The notes beneath the pieces are model-generated. The model made no database searches and was not told the DNA's origin. It saw nothing but the letters and a program-made list of their open reading frames with translations. DNA of 64,000 nt, from positions 186,001 to 250,000 of the forward strand of contig NZ_UWPJ01000005.1 of NCBI RefSeq assembly GCF_900606115.1, given 5' to 3'. The translations under genes and the position numbers were made by a program. Below, piece after piece: positions 46,360 through 56,284 of this stretch. The stretch is from Pigmentiphaga humi. GTDB lineage: Bacteria; Pseudomonadota; Gammaproteobacteria; Burkholderiales; Burkholderiaceae_B. Position 1 is the stretch's first letter, and every line of letters starts with the position of its first letter.

Positions 46360-47196
46360 ATGACCAAGACCGTGATCCGCGGGGCCGAATTGCATTACGA
46401 CGTGGTGGGAAGCTCGGGCGCATGGATCGCCTTGTCGCCGGGCGGCCGCCGGGGGTCGGGCGAACTGCTGCCGCTCGCGCAATCGCTCGCCCGGGCCGGC
46501 TACCGGGTGCTGCTGCACGACCGCCGCAATTGCGGCCTTTCGCCGGTCTCGTTCGCCGACGACGATTCGGAGTTCGCCGTATGGGCCGACGACCTGTACG
46601 AACTGCTGCGCGGCCTCGGGATCGATCGCGCAATCGTGGGCGGCTTTTCATCCGGCTGCCGCATGTCGCTATTGCTGGCGCTCAAGCACCCGGAAACCGT
46701 CCGCGCGCTGCTGCTGATGCGGGTGACGGGGGGCGCCTTCGCGGCAAACCTGCTGGCGCGCAAATACTACGGCTCCTACATCGAGCTGGCCCGCGCGGGC
46801 GGCATGGCGGCGGTCTGCGCCGATCCCCACTTCGCCGGCATGATCGCCGCGGATGCCCGCAACCGGGACACCCTGATGCGCCTGCCCACGCAGCGCTTCA
46901 TCCAGACCATGGAACGCTGGCGCGCCTCGCTGGAAGCCGGCGCCCACATGCCGGCGCTGGGCGTCGATGCCGACGATCTGAAGCGCCTGGACATGCCGGC
47001 CGGCGTCATCCCCGGCAACGACGCCATCCATCCGCTGCAGGTCGGGCGCAACGTCGCCGAGCTGTTGCGCCAGGGCACGCTGCTCGATCCGGGCCTCGTC
47101 CAACAGGATGCCGAGTTCATCGATATGGACGCCTGGTGCGGCCGCGAGACACTGGCGCGGACCTTGATCGATTACCTGGAGCAAGCCTGCAAATAG
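46360..47196 (+). CDS. Alpha/beta hydrolase
   Basis: A 278-residue alpha/beta hydrolase with nucleophile elbow GFSSG (AIVGGFSSGCRMSLLLALKHP) and the DRRNCGLSP loop. The putative acid/His segment reads IPGNDAIHPLQVGRNVAELL. A GGAGGAAA site precedes ATG 46360. It is divergent from the MarR gene, which may control it. Substrate unknown; an ester or ring-opening hydrolysis step is possible. Confidence 0.84.
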   Translation: MTKTVIRGAELHYDVVGSSGAWIALSPGGRRGSGELLPLAQSLARAGYRVLLHDRRNCGLSPVSFADDDSEFAVWADDLYELLRGLGIDRAIVGGFSSGCRMSLLLALKHPETVRALLLMRVTGGAFAANLLARKYYGSYIELARAGGMAAVCADPHFAGMIAADARNRDTLMRLPTQRFIQTMERWRASLEAGAHMPALGVDADDLKRLDMPAGVIPGNDAIHPLQVGRNVAELLRQGTLLDPGLVQQDAEFIDMDAWCGRETLARTLIDYLEQACK

Positions 47197-47214
47197 CAGC
47201 TATCGGGCAGGCCG

Positions 47215-48603
47215 TCACTCCAATTCTTCCGGATCCATCCGCGCCATGCCGCGCCCGCCGGCAAGCAGCGTCACGCCCCACATCACCACGCCCAGCGCGA
47301 GCAGCCAGCCCGCGACTTCGTACTGGATGGGGTCGCGCCCCGTGAGCGGCGTCACCAGGAACAGGCAGGTCACCGCCCCCAGCGCGGCAACGATGCCGTT
47401 GGTGCGGAAGTGCGGGTGCGCAACCCGGTCGCGCCGCAGCACCAGCACGGCGACATTGACGCAGGTGAACACGCCCAGCAGCAACAGCGCCGTCGTGCCG
47501 CCCAGGGCGCGGATGGCTTCGGAATCGGTGCCCGCCGTTACCAGCACGATCAGCCCGACGGCGAGCGCAGTGGTGAACAGAATGGCGACCCACGGCGTCT
47601 GGGTGCGGGCATGGACCCTGGCCAGGAAGCCCGGCAGCACGCCCTGGCGCGACATGCCGTAGAGCAGCCGGCTCGCCATCATCATGTTGATCAGCGCCGA
47701 GTTGGCCACCGCGAACATCGAGATGATGGGCATGATGGTCTCCATGGGCAGCCCCGGCGCCGCGCGCTCGACCACCAGCACCAGCGGCGTCGCGCTGGAC
47801 GCCAGTTCGCCCACCGGGATGAGCGCGACCGCGCAGATCGACACCAGCACGTAGATCACCGCCGTCAGGCCCAGGCCGCCCAGCAGCACCTTGGGGAAGA
47901 TGCGGTGCGGCTGGTGGGTTTCCTCGGCCATGTTGACCGAATCCTCGAACCCCACCATGGCGAAGAAGGCCAGCGCGGTCGCCGAAGTAATGGCGAGGAA
48001 GACGCTCTTGTCTTCGGGCGTGTCGAAGGCCACGACCCGCGAAAAATCCGCCTGCCCCTGGCCGACCGCGTAGAAGCCGAGCACGATCACCATCACCAGG
48101 CCGCTCAGCTCGACCAGCGTCAGCACCACATTTGCCTTCACGCTCTCGGAGACGCCGCGCAAGTTGACCAGCATCACCAGCGCCATGAAGCCCACCGCGC
48201 CCAGCATCACCCACCCCGGTCCGGCATCGACGCCCAGGGCGGCGAACAGATTGGCGGCAAAGGCCTGGGATGCGGTCGATGCCGAGGTCAGGCCCGAGCA
48301 CATCACGGTGAAGCAGACGATGAAGGTGAAGAAGTGCACGTTAAACGCCTTGTGCACGTAGAGCGCGGCTCCGGCGGCGCGCGGGTACTTGGTGACCAGT
48401 TCGAGATACGACAGCGCCGTCATCATGGCCACGATGAACGCGGCGAGGAACGGCGCCCACGCGGCCCCGCCCACTTCCTTGGCGACCTGGCCGGTGAGGG
48501 CATAGATGCCGGTGCCCAGGATGTCGCCGATGATGAACAGCAGGAGCAGCTTGGGACCCATTACCCGCTTGAGCGGGGTGGACTCCTGGGCGGGTGCAGT
48601 CAT
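47215..48603 (-). CDS. APC-family amino acid permease
   Basis: A 462-residue permease with twelve predicted membrane helices. The first helix has the APC motif LFIIGDILGTGIYALTG, followed by SYLELVTKYPRAAGAALYV and EDSVNMAEETHQPHRIFPKV. ATG 48603 has GGAG seven bases upstream; ATG 48609 would be too close. It is divergent from the Bug/sulfatase array; no link in function is evident. Substrate is probably an amino acid or amine. Confidence 0.9.
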   Translation of the reverse strand: MTAPAQESTPLKRVMGPKLLLLFIIGDILGTGIYALTGQVAKEVGGAAWAPFLAAFIVAMMTALSYLELVTKYPRAAGAALYVHKAFNVHFFTFIVCFTVMCSGLTSASTASQAFAANLFAALGVDAGPGWVMLGAVGFMALVMLVNLRGVSESVKANVVLTLVELSGLVMVIVLGFYAVGQGQADFSRVVAFDTPEDKSVFLAITSATALAFFAMVGFEDSVNMAEETHQPHRIFPKVLLGGLGLTAVIYVLVSICAVALIPVGELASSATPLVLVVERAAPGLPMETIMPIISMFAVANSALINMMMASRLLYGMSRQGVLPGFLARVHARTQTPWVAILFTTALAVGLIVLVTAGTDSEAIRALGGTTALLLLGVFTCVNVAVLVLRRDRVAHPHFRTNGIVAALGAVTCLFLVTPLTGRDPIQYEVAGWLLALGVVMWGVTLLAGGRGMARMDPEELE

Positions 48604-48744
48604 TGTCATTCTCCGCGAGCGCGTGCCGGATGCGCGATGCAACCATTCTAGGTTCCGCCCATGGGCACGAAACGTTGCCGATGCAACGAAACGTCTCCTC
48701 TGCCACGGCCTCTGGTTAACCCCTATCTTCCCGGATTTGCCCAA

Positions 48745-48773
48745 CTGGTCTACTATTCAGACCAGTAGACCAG
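48745..48773. promoter_or_regulatory. Dyad operator CTGGTCTAC-N11-GTAGACCAG before the sulfatase array
   Basis: A perfect 9-bp inverted repeat with an 11-bp spacer, which itself contains a third GACCA, lies 25 bp before the first Bug gene. TGGTC/GACCA half-sites are typical of FadR-type GntR regulators, and one is encoded inside the array at 51394. It would act as repressor site near the promoter. Confidence 0.65.
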
Positions 48774-48798
48774 AACATCACTCGGAGACGTCCGCACC

Positions 48799-49785
48799 AT
48801 GCTCGCCAGATCCGCTCCCTTCCACCGCCGCGCCGCGGCCTTGCTCGCCGCGTGCGCCGCGCTCTGGGCCGGCGCCGCCTCCGCCGACGACTATCCGCAG
48901 CAGCCCATCAAGCTGCTGGTGCCTTCGGTGCCCGGCAGCGCCCCTGACGTGTTTGCCCGCATCCTGGCCGAGCCGCTATCGGCCGGGCTGGGCCAGCGGG
49001 TCGTGGTCGAGAACAAACCCGGCGCCGGCGGGCTGATCGCGATGGAAACGCTCGCCAAGGCCCAACCCGACGGCTACATGCTGGCGATCGCCCACGACGG
49101 CAACATGGCGATCAACACCATCGTGTACAAGCAGCTGCCCTACCGCCCGCTGCAGGATTTCTCGCCGGTATCGCTGCTGGGCTTCAACGAATTCGTCCTG
49201 GCCGCCAACCCCGCGCTCGGCGTGCGGAACTACGCGCAATTCATTGCCCATGCGCGCGCGCAGGACGGCAAGGCGACGTACGGATCGGCGGGTGTGGGTT
49301 CGCCCAATCACCTGTTCATGGAACAACTGATGCAGGCGGCCGGCATCCGGCTCGCGCACGTGCCGTACAAGGGCGGACCGGCCGCGATGCAGGATCTGCT
49401 GGGCGGCCAGATCGATTTCATGCTGGTGGGACTGTCTCCCGCCCTGCCCCATATCCAGAGCGGCAAACTGGCGGCGGTGGCGGTGCCGCAATCGGCCCGC
49501 TCGCGCATGCTGCCCGGCACGCCTACCGTGGGCGAATCCGTGCCCGGGTTCGCGACGCGGACCTGGTTCGGCCTGTACGGGCCGGCCAAACTGCCGGCCC
49601 GCATCGTCGACCGGCTCAACCAGCAGGTCCGGCAGGCGCTCGGCGATCCCAAGGTGCGCGAACGCATCGCGGCCCAGGGCATGGTGGCCGAAGCCGGCGC
49701 GCCGGCGGCACTGGCGGCCATGGCCGAAGAAGACATCCGCCGCTACCGGCAGCTGGCCGCCGCCATCGACCTGCAAGCCAATTGA
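48799..49785 (+). CDS. Bug/TctC-family periplasmic solute receptor
   Basis: The 328-residue protein is the first gene of the sulfatase array. It has a signal peptide (AAALLAACAALWAGAASA) and Bug signatures YPQQPIKLLVPSVPGSAPDVFARIL, ENKPGAGGLIAMETLAKA and VPYKGGPAAMQDLLGGQID. The PGSAPDV version of the ligand loop, instead of the common PGGxxD, is shared with the second Bug receptor of the array (58757), so the two may bind related ligands. Confidence 0.92.
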   Translation: MLARSAPFHRRAAALLAACAALWAGAASADDYPQQPIKLLVPSVPGSAPDVFARILAEPLSAGLGQRVVVENKPGAGGLIAMETLAKAQPDGYMLAIAHDGNMAINTIVYKQLPYRPLQDFSPVSLLGFNEFVLAANPALGVRNYAQFIAHARAQDGKATYGSAGVGSPNHLFMEQLMQAAGIRLAHVPYKGGPAAMQDLLGGQIDFMLVGLSPALPHIQSGKLAAVAVPQSARSRMLPGTPTVGESVPGFATRTWFGLYGPAKLPARIVDRLNQQVRQALGDPKVRERIAAQGMVAEAGAPAALAAMAEEDIRRYRQLAAAIDLQAN

Positions 49786-49792
49786 CGCCCGC

Positions 49793-51355
49793 ATGACACG
49801 TCCGAACTTCCTCGTCTTCATGACCGACCAGCAGCGCGCCGACCACCTCGGCTGCTATGGCAACGCGCACGTACGCACGCCCCATATCGACGGCCTGGCG
49901 GCGCGCGGCACGGTCTTCGACCGGTGCTACGTCGCCTCCCCGGCGTGCATGCCGAACCGGTCGGCCATCATGACCGGACGCATGCCGATCGCCGCCGGCG
50001 CCCGCATGAACGGCGTGCCCCTGCCGCTGGACAGCCGGACCTTCGTGGACGTGCTGCGCGATGCGGGCTGGCGCACCGCGCTGATCGGCAAGAGCCACCT
50101 GCAGAACATGACGGACAACGCGCCCGCCTGGCGCAACGGCCTGGACCGGGCGCCTGACCAGGCGCGCCGGAACGGACGCGACGACCCGGCCTACGAGCAG
50201 GAATCCATCGCGCGCTGGCGCGATCCCGGCCACGCCGTGCGCACGCCCTACTACGGCTTCGACCACGTCGAGCTGTGCCTGGAGCACGGCGACGAGGTCG
50301 GCGGCGACTATCAGCGCTGGCTGGAACGCGAGCACCCGGGCGCGGATGCCTTGCGAGGCTCCGCCCACGCGCTGCCCGGCGGCTCGGCCGCGCCGCAGGC
50401 ATGGCGCACGGCGCTGCCGGAGCGGCTCTATCCGAGCGCCTTCATCGGCGAACGCACCTGCGCATGGCTGGAGCAGCATGCCGCGGACCGCGCGGCGCCT
50501 TTCTTCCTGCAATGCTCGTTTCCCGATCCGCACCACCCGTTCACGCCGCCCGGCGGGTACTGGGACATGTACCGGCCGGAAGACGTCGCGCTGCCGCCGT
50601 CGTGCGGCCCGGCGCGCGCGGACGACGTGCCGCTCAAGCGCGCGCTGCACGAGGAACTCGCCCAGGGCCGCCGTCCCGCGGGCGGCAGCCGGATGATCGC
50701 CGTGACCCCGCAGGAAGCGCGCGCCGCCATCGCGCTGAACTACGGCTCGATCTCCTGCATCGACGACGTGATCGGCACGGTGCTGGCCAGGCTCGACGCG
50801 CTGGACCTGGCCGGCGACACCGTCGTGCTGTTCCTGAGCGACCACGGCGACTTCATGGGCGACCACGGGCTGCTGTTCAAGGGGCCGCTGCACTACCAGA
50901 GCCTGGTGCGCATGCCGTTCATCTGGGCCGACCCCCAGGCGCCCCGGGCGCAGCGCCGTCCGGACCTGGCCAGTGCCATCGACATCGCCCCGACCATCCT
51001 GGCGCGCGCCGGGCTGGCGGCGCCGCATGGCGTACAGGGCCACGACCTCGCCCCCGGCGCGCCGGATGCGCCCGCATCCCGTTGCGCCGCGCTGGTCGAG
51101 GAAGAAGGCCACCGCCCCATGCCCGGTTCCGGCCTGCCCAAAGTCCGCACCGTCGTCACCCAGGACTGGCGCCTGTCGGTGCACGCCTTCGAAACATGGG
51201 GCGAACTCTACGACCTGCGCGCCGATCCGCACGAAACCGTCAACCTCTGGGACGACCCGGGCAGCGCCGCGACGAAATCGGCGCTGCTGTGGGAACTGGC
51301 CCGCTCCATGGCGCGGCACGCGGACGACTGCCCGCTGCCGACGCGCATGGCCTAG
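49793..51355 (+). CDS. Type I sulfatase (choline-sulfatase-like, cytoplasmic)
   Basis: A 520-residue sulfatase that hydrolyses an organic sulfate ester. The formylglycine motif is C52-M-P-N-R56 and metal residues are seen in M-T-D12-Q-Q and LSDHGDFMGDHGLLFKG. No signal peptide is present, so the substrate must be taken up intact. The start is seven bases after the receptor stop. A formylglycine-generating enzyme is required but not encoded in the window. Confidence 0.93.
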   Translation: MTRPNFLVFMTDQQRADHLGCYGNAHVRTPHIDGLAARGTVFDRCYVASPACMPNRSAIMTGRMPIAAGARMNGVPLPLDSRTFVDVLRDAGWRTALIGKSHLQNMTDNAPAWRNGLDRAPDQARRNGRDDPAYEQESIARWRDPGHAVRTPYYGFDHVELCLEHGDEVGGDYQRWLEREHPGADALRGSAHALPGGSAAPQAWRTALPERLYPSAFIGERTCAWLEQHAADRAAPFFLQCSFPDPHHPFTPPGGYWDMYRPEDVALPPSCGPARADDVPLKRALHEELAQGRRPAGGSRMIAVTPQEARAAIALNYGSISCIDDVIGTVLARLDALDLAGDTVVLFLSDHGDFMGDHGLLFKGPLHYQSLVRMPFIWADPQAPRAQRRPDLASAIDIAPTILARAGLAAPHGVQGHDLAPGAPDAPASRCAALVEEEGHRPMPGSGLPKVRTVVTQDWRLSVHAFETWGELYDLRADPHETVNLWDDPGSAATKSALLWELARSMARHADDCPLPTRMA

Positions 51356-51393
51356 GAGATGGTTATGCTTAGCTCGTCAGGAGCCTCGTAGCG

Positions 51394-52134
51394 ATGGGAA
51401 TTTCAAGCATGCAAATCATCTCTCGCATCCCCGGCGACAGCCCCAACATCACCCGCCGGACCGTACGCGACCAGATCAGCGACAAGCTCGCCTACATGAT
51501 CCATTCCGGCCTGCTGCGCCCCGGCGACGAACTGCCGTCCGAGCGCGAACTAGCCACCACGCTGGGCGTATCGCGCGAAACCGTGCGCGCCGCCATCAGC
51601 ATGCTGCAGGCCTGGCGCATGCTGGAAGTCAGCCAGGGCGCGCGTACGCGCGTGCTGGGACCCGGCTCGGTAGGCGTGCACGATTCGGTCAGCATCCTGC
51701 GCGACCTGGGCGAGCGTTCGGTGGAAGAGGTGGCCGAGGCCCGCGCCGCCGTGGAGCTGCAGGTCATCCGGCTGGCGGCGCGCCGCATCACGCCTGCGCA
51801 ACTGAACCGCCTGGACGACCTGCTGGCCGACCAGGCCGCAATGATGGACGACCCGGTTCGCTTCCAGATATCGGACCAGGAGTTCCACGAAGTCCTGTAC
51901 CGCGCCTGCGGCAACGCCCTGCTGGCCGACGTGGTGTTCGACTTCTACGGCTACGCGCTGGAACACCGCCGCAACGCCCTGCGCCGGCCGGGCGCGATTT
52001 CCCATAGCGTGGCCGACCACCGCGCCATCGTCGCCGCGCTCAAGAGCAGCGACCCCGAGGCCGCGGTCGCCGCCATGCAGCAGCACCTCGAACAAGTCCA
52101 CCGCACCACGCTCCAGGAAATGGACGCGCCATGA
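51394..52134 (+). CDS. GntR-family regulator, FCD (FadR-like) subfamily
   Basis: A 246-residue regulator. The winged helix contains SGLLRPGDELPSERELATTLGVSRETVRAAISMLQAWRMLEV, and the FCD domain shows the His/Asp ligand pattern (DQEFHEVLYRACG; VADHRAIVAAL). It is embedded in the array after the first sulfatase and its stop overlaps the next gene start (ATGA). It probably binds the dyad at 48745-48773 and releases it when a sugar-acid intermediate is present. ATG 51409 is an alternative start. Confidence 0.9.
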   Translation: MGISSMQIISRIPGDSPNITRRTVRDQISDKLAYMIHSGLLRPGDELPSERELATTLGVSRETVRAAISMLQAWRMLEVSQGARTRVLGPGSVGVHDSVSILRDLGERSVEEVAEARAAVELQVIRLAARRITPAQLNRLDDLLADQAAMMDDPVRFQISDQEFHEVLYRACGNALLADVVFDFYGYALEHRRNALRRPGAISHSVADHRAIVAALKSSDPEAAVAAMQQHLEQVHRTTLQEMDAP

Positions 52135-53057
52135 ACCCCTCGCCTCCCGTCATCCTCGATCCGCGCGCCGAAGGACTGTTCGCCGCCGGCGCCCGCCTGG
52201 AGCGGCTCCATACCGGCGCGGCATGGAGCGAAGGGCCGGCCTGGCTCGCCCACGCCGAGACCCTGGTCTGGAGCGACATTCCCAACAACCGCATGCTGGC
52301 ATGGAGCGAGCGCGAAGGCGGCCGGGTCTGGCGCGAGCGGGCCGAGTTCACCAACGGCCATGCCTGCGCGGCCGACGGCGCGCTGCTGCATTGTTCGCAC
52401 GGCTTGCGCGCGATCGTGCGCACCCGCTTCGATGCGCAGGGCCGCGCGCTGCCCGACGAAGTGCTGGTCGACCGCTACCAGGGCCGCCGGCTGAACTCGC
52501 CCAACGACCTGGTCGTCAAGCGCGACGGCACCATCTGGTTCACCGACCCGCCCTACGGCATCCTGTCCGACCGCGAGGGACACCGCGCGCCATCGGAACT
52601 GCGCGCCAACTACGTGTTCCGCTTCGACCCGCGCGACGGCTCCCTCGACGTCGTCAGCGACTTCCCCGAAGAGCCCAACGGCCTGGCCTTCTCGCCCGGC
52701 GAAGACATCCTGTACGTGACCGACACGTCGGCGGCGCTGCGCAGCGACGGCGGCGGCCATCACCACATCGTCGCCTTCGACGTGGTGTCCGGCCGCACGC
52801 TGGCTCGTCCCCGCGTGTTCGCCGTGGTGGAGCCGGGCCTGGCCGACGGCCTGCGCGTGGACGAACGCGGCTGGATCTACACCAGCAGCGAAGACAGCGT
52901 ACAGGTCTACCACCCCGACGGCACGCGGCTGGCCCGCATCCCCGTCCCCGAGAAGGTCGGCAACCTCGCCTTCGGCGGGGCGGCGCGCGACCAGCTCTAC
53001 ATCTGCGCGAGCACCTCGCTGTACCGCATCCCGCTAAATACCCGAGGCAATTCCTGA
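52131..53057 (+). CDS. SMP-30/gluconolactonase-family lactonase
   Basis: A 308-residue six-bladed propeller hydrolase that opens sugar lactones. Metal ligands of the family are recognisable: E34 (AWSEGPAW), Asn in LNSPNDLVVKRDGTIWFTDPPYG, and Asp in GLADGLRVDERGWIYTSS. In the array it would convert a sugar lactone to an aldonic acid before dehydration. It has no signal peptide and overlaps the regulator gene by four bases. Confidence 0.9.
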   Translation: MNPSPPVILDPRAEGLFAAGARLERLHTGAAWSEGPAWLAHAETLVWSDIPNNRMLAWSEREGGRVWRERAEFTNGHACAADGALLHCSHGLRAIVRTRFDAQGRALPDEVLVDRYQGRRLNSPNDLVVKRDGTIWFTDPPYGILSDREGHRAPSELRANYVFRFDPRDGSLDVVSDFPEEPNGLAFSPGEDILYVTDTSAALRSDGGGHHHIVAFDVVSGRTLARPRVFAVVEPGLADGLRVDERGWIYTSSEDSVQVYHPDGTRLARIPVPEKVGNLAFGGAARDQLYICASTSLYRIPLNTRGNS

Positions 53058-53067
53058 GAGCAACGCC

Positions 53068-53994
53068 ATGAGCCAAGAAATCCTGCTGCTGGTCGAAAAG
53101 TGTTCCCACTGCATCAGCTGGTACGACCCTGAATCGGGCGAGCGCCTGCGCACCCTGCCGCTGCCCGATTTCCCCCACGAGTTCGTGGTCGACGCCGCCG
53201 AGCGCTATGCCTACGTCGGCCACTACGGCGTGGAAACTTCCGGCCACGTCGGCCCGGGGGGTTCCGCCATCCTGCAAATCGATATTGCTGCGGCCAAACT
53301 GGTACGGTCCATAGACCTGTACCCGTTCAACCGCATCCACGGCATGCAGATGGACCGCGCCGGCCGGCTCTATGCGCTGAGCGAGGAGAAAAGCACGCTG
53401 CTCGTGCTGGAGGACCCGGCCAGCGACAACGCGCCGCGGCGCGCCGTGCCCTCGGGCGGCATCAAGAGCCACCTGTTCGCGCTCGCGGCGGACGGGCAGA
53501 CCGCGTTCAGCATGAACCTGCTCAGCCACACCGTCACCCGGCTCAGGCCGTGGGAGCCGCTGCACCAGCCGCAGGCCTGCCACCCCGGGCTCAAGCCCGA
53601 AGGCTGCTGCCTGAGCGAGGACGAACGCACGCTCTACGTCAGCAATCGCTGGAGCAATACGCTCTCAGCCATCGACACCGCCACGATGACGGTGCGCGAA
53701 ACGCGTCCGTCGCGCGACGACGCTACGCGCATCTACCGCATCGGCCGCCGCCTGCTCGTCACCAATTACGGCGACCGCAGCATCTCCGTCGTGGACCCCG
53801 TTACGCTGGAAGAGACCGGCTACGTGAAGATGGACGCCCGGGCCATCGCGCTGTCGGTGCACCCGACCCGGCCCATCGCCTACGTCTCGCAGGACGACGA
53901 CCGCGTAGGCGTGCTGAACCTGGAGACCCTCCGCTTCGACCGCTACATCGCCACGCAGCGCGAGCCCGACGTCTCGCGCATCGTGCACGCCTGA
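53068..53994 (+). CDS. YncE-like beta-propeller protein
   Basis: A 308-residue protein of repeated beta-propeller blades, e.g. CCLSEDERTLYVSNRWSNTLSAIDTATMTVRET and RPIAYVSQDDDRVGVLNLETL. It belongs to the YVTN/lactonase-like group and has no signal peptide. No catalytic residues can be assigned; a second lactonase or a binding role is possible. It starts ten bases after the SMP-30 gene. Confidence 0.8.
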   Translation: MSQEILLLVEKCSHCISWYDPESGERLRTLPLPDFPHEFVVDAAERYAYVGHYGVETSGHVGPGGSAILQIDIAAAKLVRSIDLYPFNRIHGMQMDRAGRLYALSEEKSTLLVLEDPASDNAPRRAVPSGGIKSHLFALAADGQTAFSMNLLSHTVTRLRPWEPLHQPQACHPGLKPEGCCLSEDERTLYVSNRWSNTLSAIDTATMTVRETRPSRDDATRIYRIGRRLLVTNYGDRSISVVDPVTLEETGYVKMDARAIALSVHPTRPIAYVSQDDDRVGVLNLETLRFDRYIATQREPDVSRIVHA

Positions 53995-54056
53995 GCCGCG
54001 CCTTCCTCCTCATGACCCTGCCGGCGGCAGCGCCGGCCCAACGCTTCGACAACGAC

Positions 54057-55091
54057 ATGGACACTTCCGCACTTCCCGTGGTCGCCCTCACCCTTGGCGA
54101 TCCCGCCGGCATCGGCCCCGAACTCATCGCCCGGCTGCTCGCGCGGCCCGAAACCACCCGCGCGGCCAACGTCGTGCTGGTCGGCGATCCCTGGCTATGG
54201 GAGGCCGGGCAGCGCGTGGCCGGCCTGCGCAGCGCCACCCGCCCGGTATCCGGCTTCGCGGAAGTCCGCGAGCGCGCGGACACCGGCGTGCCGGCCATGC
54301 TGGCCGTCGATACCGTCGCCGAATCGGCCGTCACGGTAGGCCGAGCCGAGGCCGCCGGCGGCCGCTCGGTGCTGGCGGTGCTGGACCGCTGCATGAGCGC
54401 GGCCACGGCCGGCGAGATCGACGCGATCTGCTTCGCCCCGCTCAACAAGCACGCGATGAAGCTGGGCGGCCTGCGCCACGAGGACGAACTGCACCACTTC
54501 GCCGAGTACCTGGGCGTGACCGGCTACTTCTGCGAGTTCAACACGCTGGGCACGCTGTGGACCTCGCGCATTTCCTCGCACATACCGATCAAGGACATCC
54601 CGCTGTACATCGACAAGCAGCGCATCAAGGAAGCCACGCGCCTGATCCACCGCTCGCTGCTGGCCAGCGGCGTGGCGGCGCCGCGCGTGGCGGTGGCGGC
54701 GCTCAACCCGCACGGCGGCGACGGCGGCACCTGCGGCCGCGAAGAGGTCGAGATCATCGGGCCGGCCGTGCGCGAACTGGCCGAGGAAGGCCTGACCGTC
54801 GAAGGCCCCTACCCGGCCGACACCATCTTCCTGAAGGCGCGCGACGGGCAGCTCGACGCCATCGTCACCATGTATCACGACCAGGGACAGATCGCCATCA
54901 AGCTGATGGGCTTCTCCAAGGGCGTGACCGTGCAGGGCGGCATGCCCATCCCCATCACCACGCCGGCGCACGGCACCGCCTACGACATCGCCGGCCAGGG
55001 CCGCGCCGACGTCAACGCGATGGCCAACGCCTTTTCCATCGCCTGCCGCATGGGGCTGAGCCAGCGCCGCCCGGCCGCCCCCGCACGCTAA
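54057..55091 (+). CDS. PdxA-family dehydrogenase (4-hydroxythreonine-4-phosphate dehydrogenase-like)
   Basis: A 344-residue PdxA-fold enzyme. The N terminus [21 protein letters not shown] and the metal-binding His residues ([43 protein letters not shown]) are intact, so it is probably an active NAD-dependent decarboxylating dehydrogenase. Catabolic PdxA2 proteins act on 4-phospho-threonate or erythronate and come with a DUF1537 kinase; no kinase is encoded here. ATG 54057 gives the normal N terminus; an in-frame ATG lies at 54012. Catabolic role is inferred from context. Confidence 0.88.
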   Translation: MDTSALPVVALTLGDPAGIGPELIARLLARPETTRAANVVLVGDPWLWEAGQRVAGLRSATRPVSGFAEVRERADTGVPAMLAVDTVAESAVTVGRAEAAGGRSVLAVLDRCMSAATAGEIDAICFAPLNKHAMKLGGLRHEDELHHFAEYLGVTGYFCEFNTLGTLWTSRISSHIPIKDIPLYIDKQRIKEATRLIHRSLLASGVAAPRVAVAALNPHGGDGGTCGREEVEIIGPAVRELAEEGLTVEGPYPADTIFLKARDGQLDAIVTMYHDQGQIAIKLMGFSKGVTVQGGMPIPITTPAHGTAYDIAGQGRADVNAMANAFSIACRMGLSQRRPAAPAR

Positions 55092-55107
55092 CCACCGAGA
55101 CCACACC

Positions 55108-56280
55108 ATGAAAATCCGTTCCGTACGCGCCCGCGTTTTCGAATGGCAGGGCAAGACCGTCCCGCCCCAGGCCAACTTCTGCTCCAACGCCATGGATGCC
55201 CTCTACGACCGGGGCGATTCCATGCACACCTTCCGTTTCCACGGCTGGACCGTGGTAGAAGTGGAAACCGACGACGGCATCGTCGGGCTGGGCAACGTCG
55301 CGCTGGCGCCGCGCATCGCCAAGGCCATCATCGACCAGTACCTGGCGCCGCTGGTGATCGGCCAGGACCCGTGGGACTACGAATACCTCTGGCAGCGCAT
55401 GTACCGCTCCACCCTGGCCTGGGGCCGCAAGGGCGTCGCCATGGCCGCGATCTCGGCCATCGACATCGCCATCTGGGACATCCTGGGCAAGTCGGCGAAC
55501 AAGCCCGTGTTCAAGCTGCTGGGCGGCCGCACCAAGGAACGCATTCCCTGCTACTACTCCAAGCTCTACCGGGGCGACCTGGCCGCCATGCAGGAAGAAG
55601 CCGCCAAGTTTCTCAAGCAGGGCTTCACGGCCTTCAAGATGCGCTTCGGCTACGGCCCCAGCCACGGCACGCGCGGCGTGGCCGAGAACCTGAAATCGGT
55701 CGAGGCCGTCCGCGAGGTGATCGGCTACGAGAACGATCTCATGCTCGAGTGCTACATGGGCTGGGACCTGGACTATGCCCGCCGCATGCTGCCCAAGCTG
55801 GAGAAATTCGAGCCGCGCTGGCTGGAAGAACCGGTGATCGCCGACGACGTCGACGGCTATGCGGAACTGTCGCGCCTGAGCAGCATTCCCATCTCGGGCG
55901 GCGAGCACGAGTTCACGCTGCACGGCTTCCGGCAGCTGCTGGACAAGCGGGCCGTCTCGGTCGTGCAGTACGACACCAACCGCGTGGGCGGCATCACCGC
56001 CGCGCACAAGATCAATGCGCTGTGCGAAGCGCACTCGATTCCCGTGATCCCGCATGCCGGCCAGATGCACAACTACCACCTGACCATGAGCACGCTGGCC
56101 TCGCCCATGAGCGAATACTTCCCGCAGTTCGACGTGGAAGTCGGCAACGAACTTTTCTACTACGTGTTCAAGGGCGAACCCCAGGCTCAGGACGGCTTCC
56201 TGCAGCTCGATGACGACGTGCCCGGCTTAGGGCTGACGCTGAACACCGACTACCTCGATCAATTCCAGATCATCGAGTAA
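55108..56280 (+). CDS. Enolase-superfamily acid-sugar dehydratase (mandelate racemase group, RhmD-like)
   Basis: A 390-residue enolase-superfamily protein that probably dehydrates an aldonic acid to a 2-keto-3-deoxy acid. Metal ligands are visible as Glu in [10 protein letters not shown], Glu in WLEEPV, and Glu in SGGEHEF. The catalytic His lies in [11 protein letters not shown] and a His-Asp dyad partner in QYDTNRVGG. Sequence resembles L-rhamnonate dehydratase more than enolase. It is preceded by a 16-bp gap and followed by the AraD1-like gene after four bases. Confidence 0.88.
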   Translation: MKIRSVRARVFEWQGKTVPPQANFCSNAMDALYDRGDSMHTFRFHGWTVVEVETDDGIVGLGNVALAPRIAKAIIDQYLAPLVIGQDPWDYEYLWQRMYRSTLAWGRKGVAMAAISAIDIAIWDILGKSANKPVFKLLGGRTKERIPCYYSKLYRGDLAAMQEEAAKFLKQGFTAFKMRFGYGPSHGTRGVAENLKSVEAVREVIGYENDLMLECYMGWDLDYARRMLPKLEKFEPRWLEEPVIADDVDGYAELSRLSSIPISGGEHEFTLHGFRQLLDKRAVSVVQYDTNRVGGITAAHKINALCEAHSIPVIPHAGQMHNYHLTMSTLASPMSEYFPQFDVEVGNELFYYVFKGEPQAQDGFLQLDDDVPGLGLTLNTDYLDQFQIIE

Positions 56281-56284
56281 CGAC

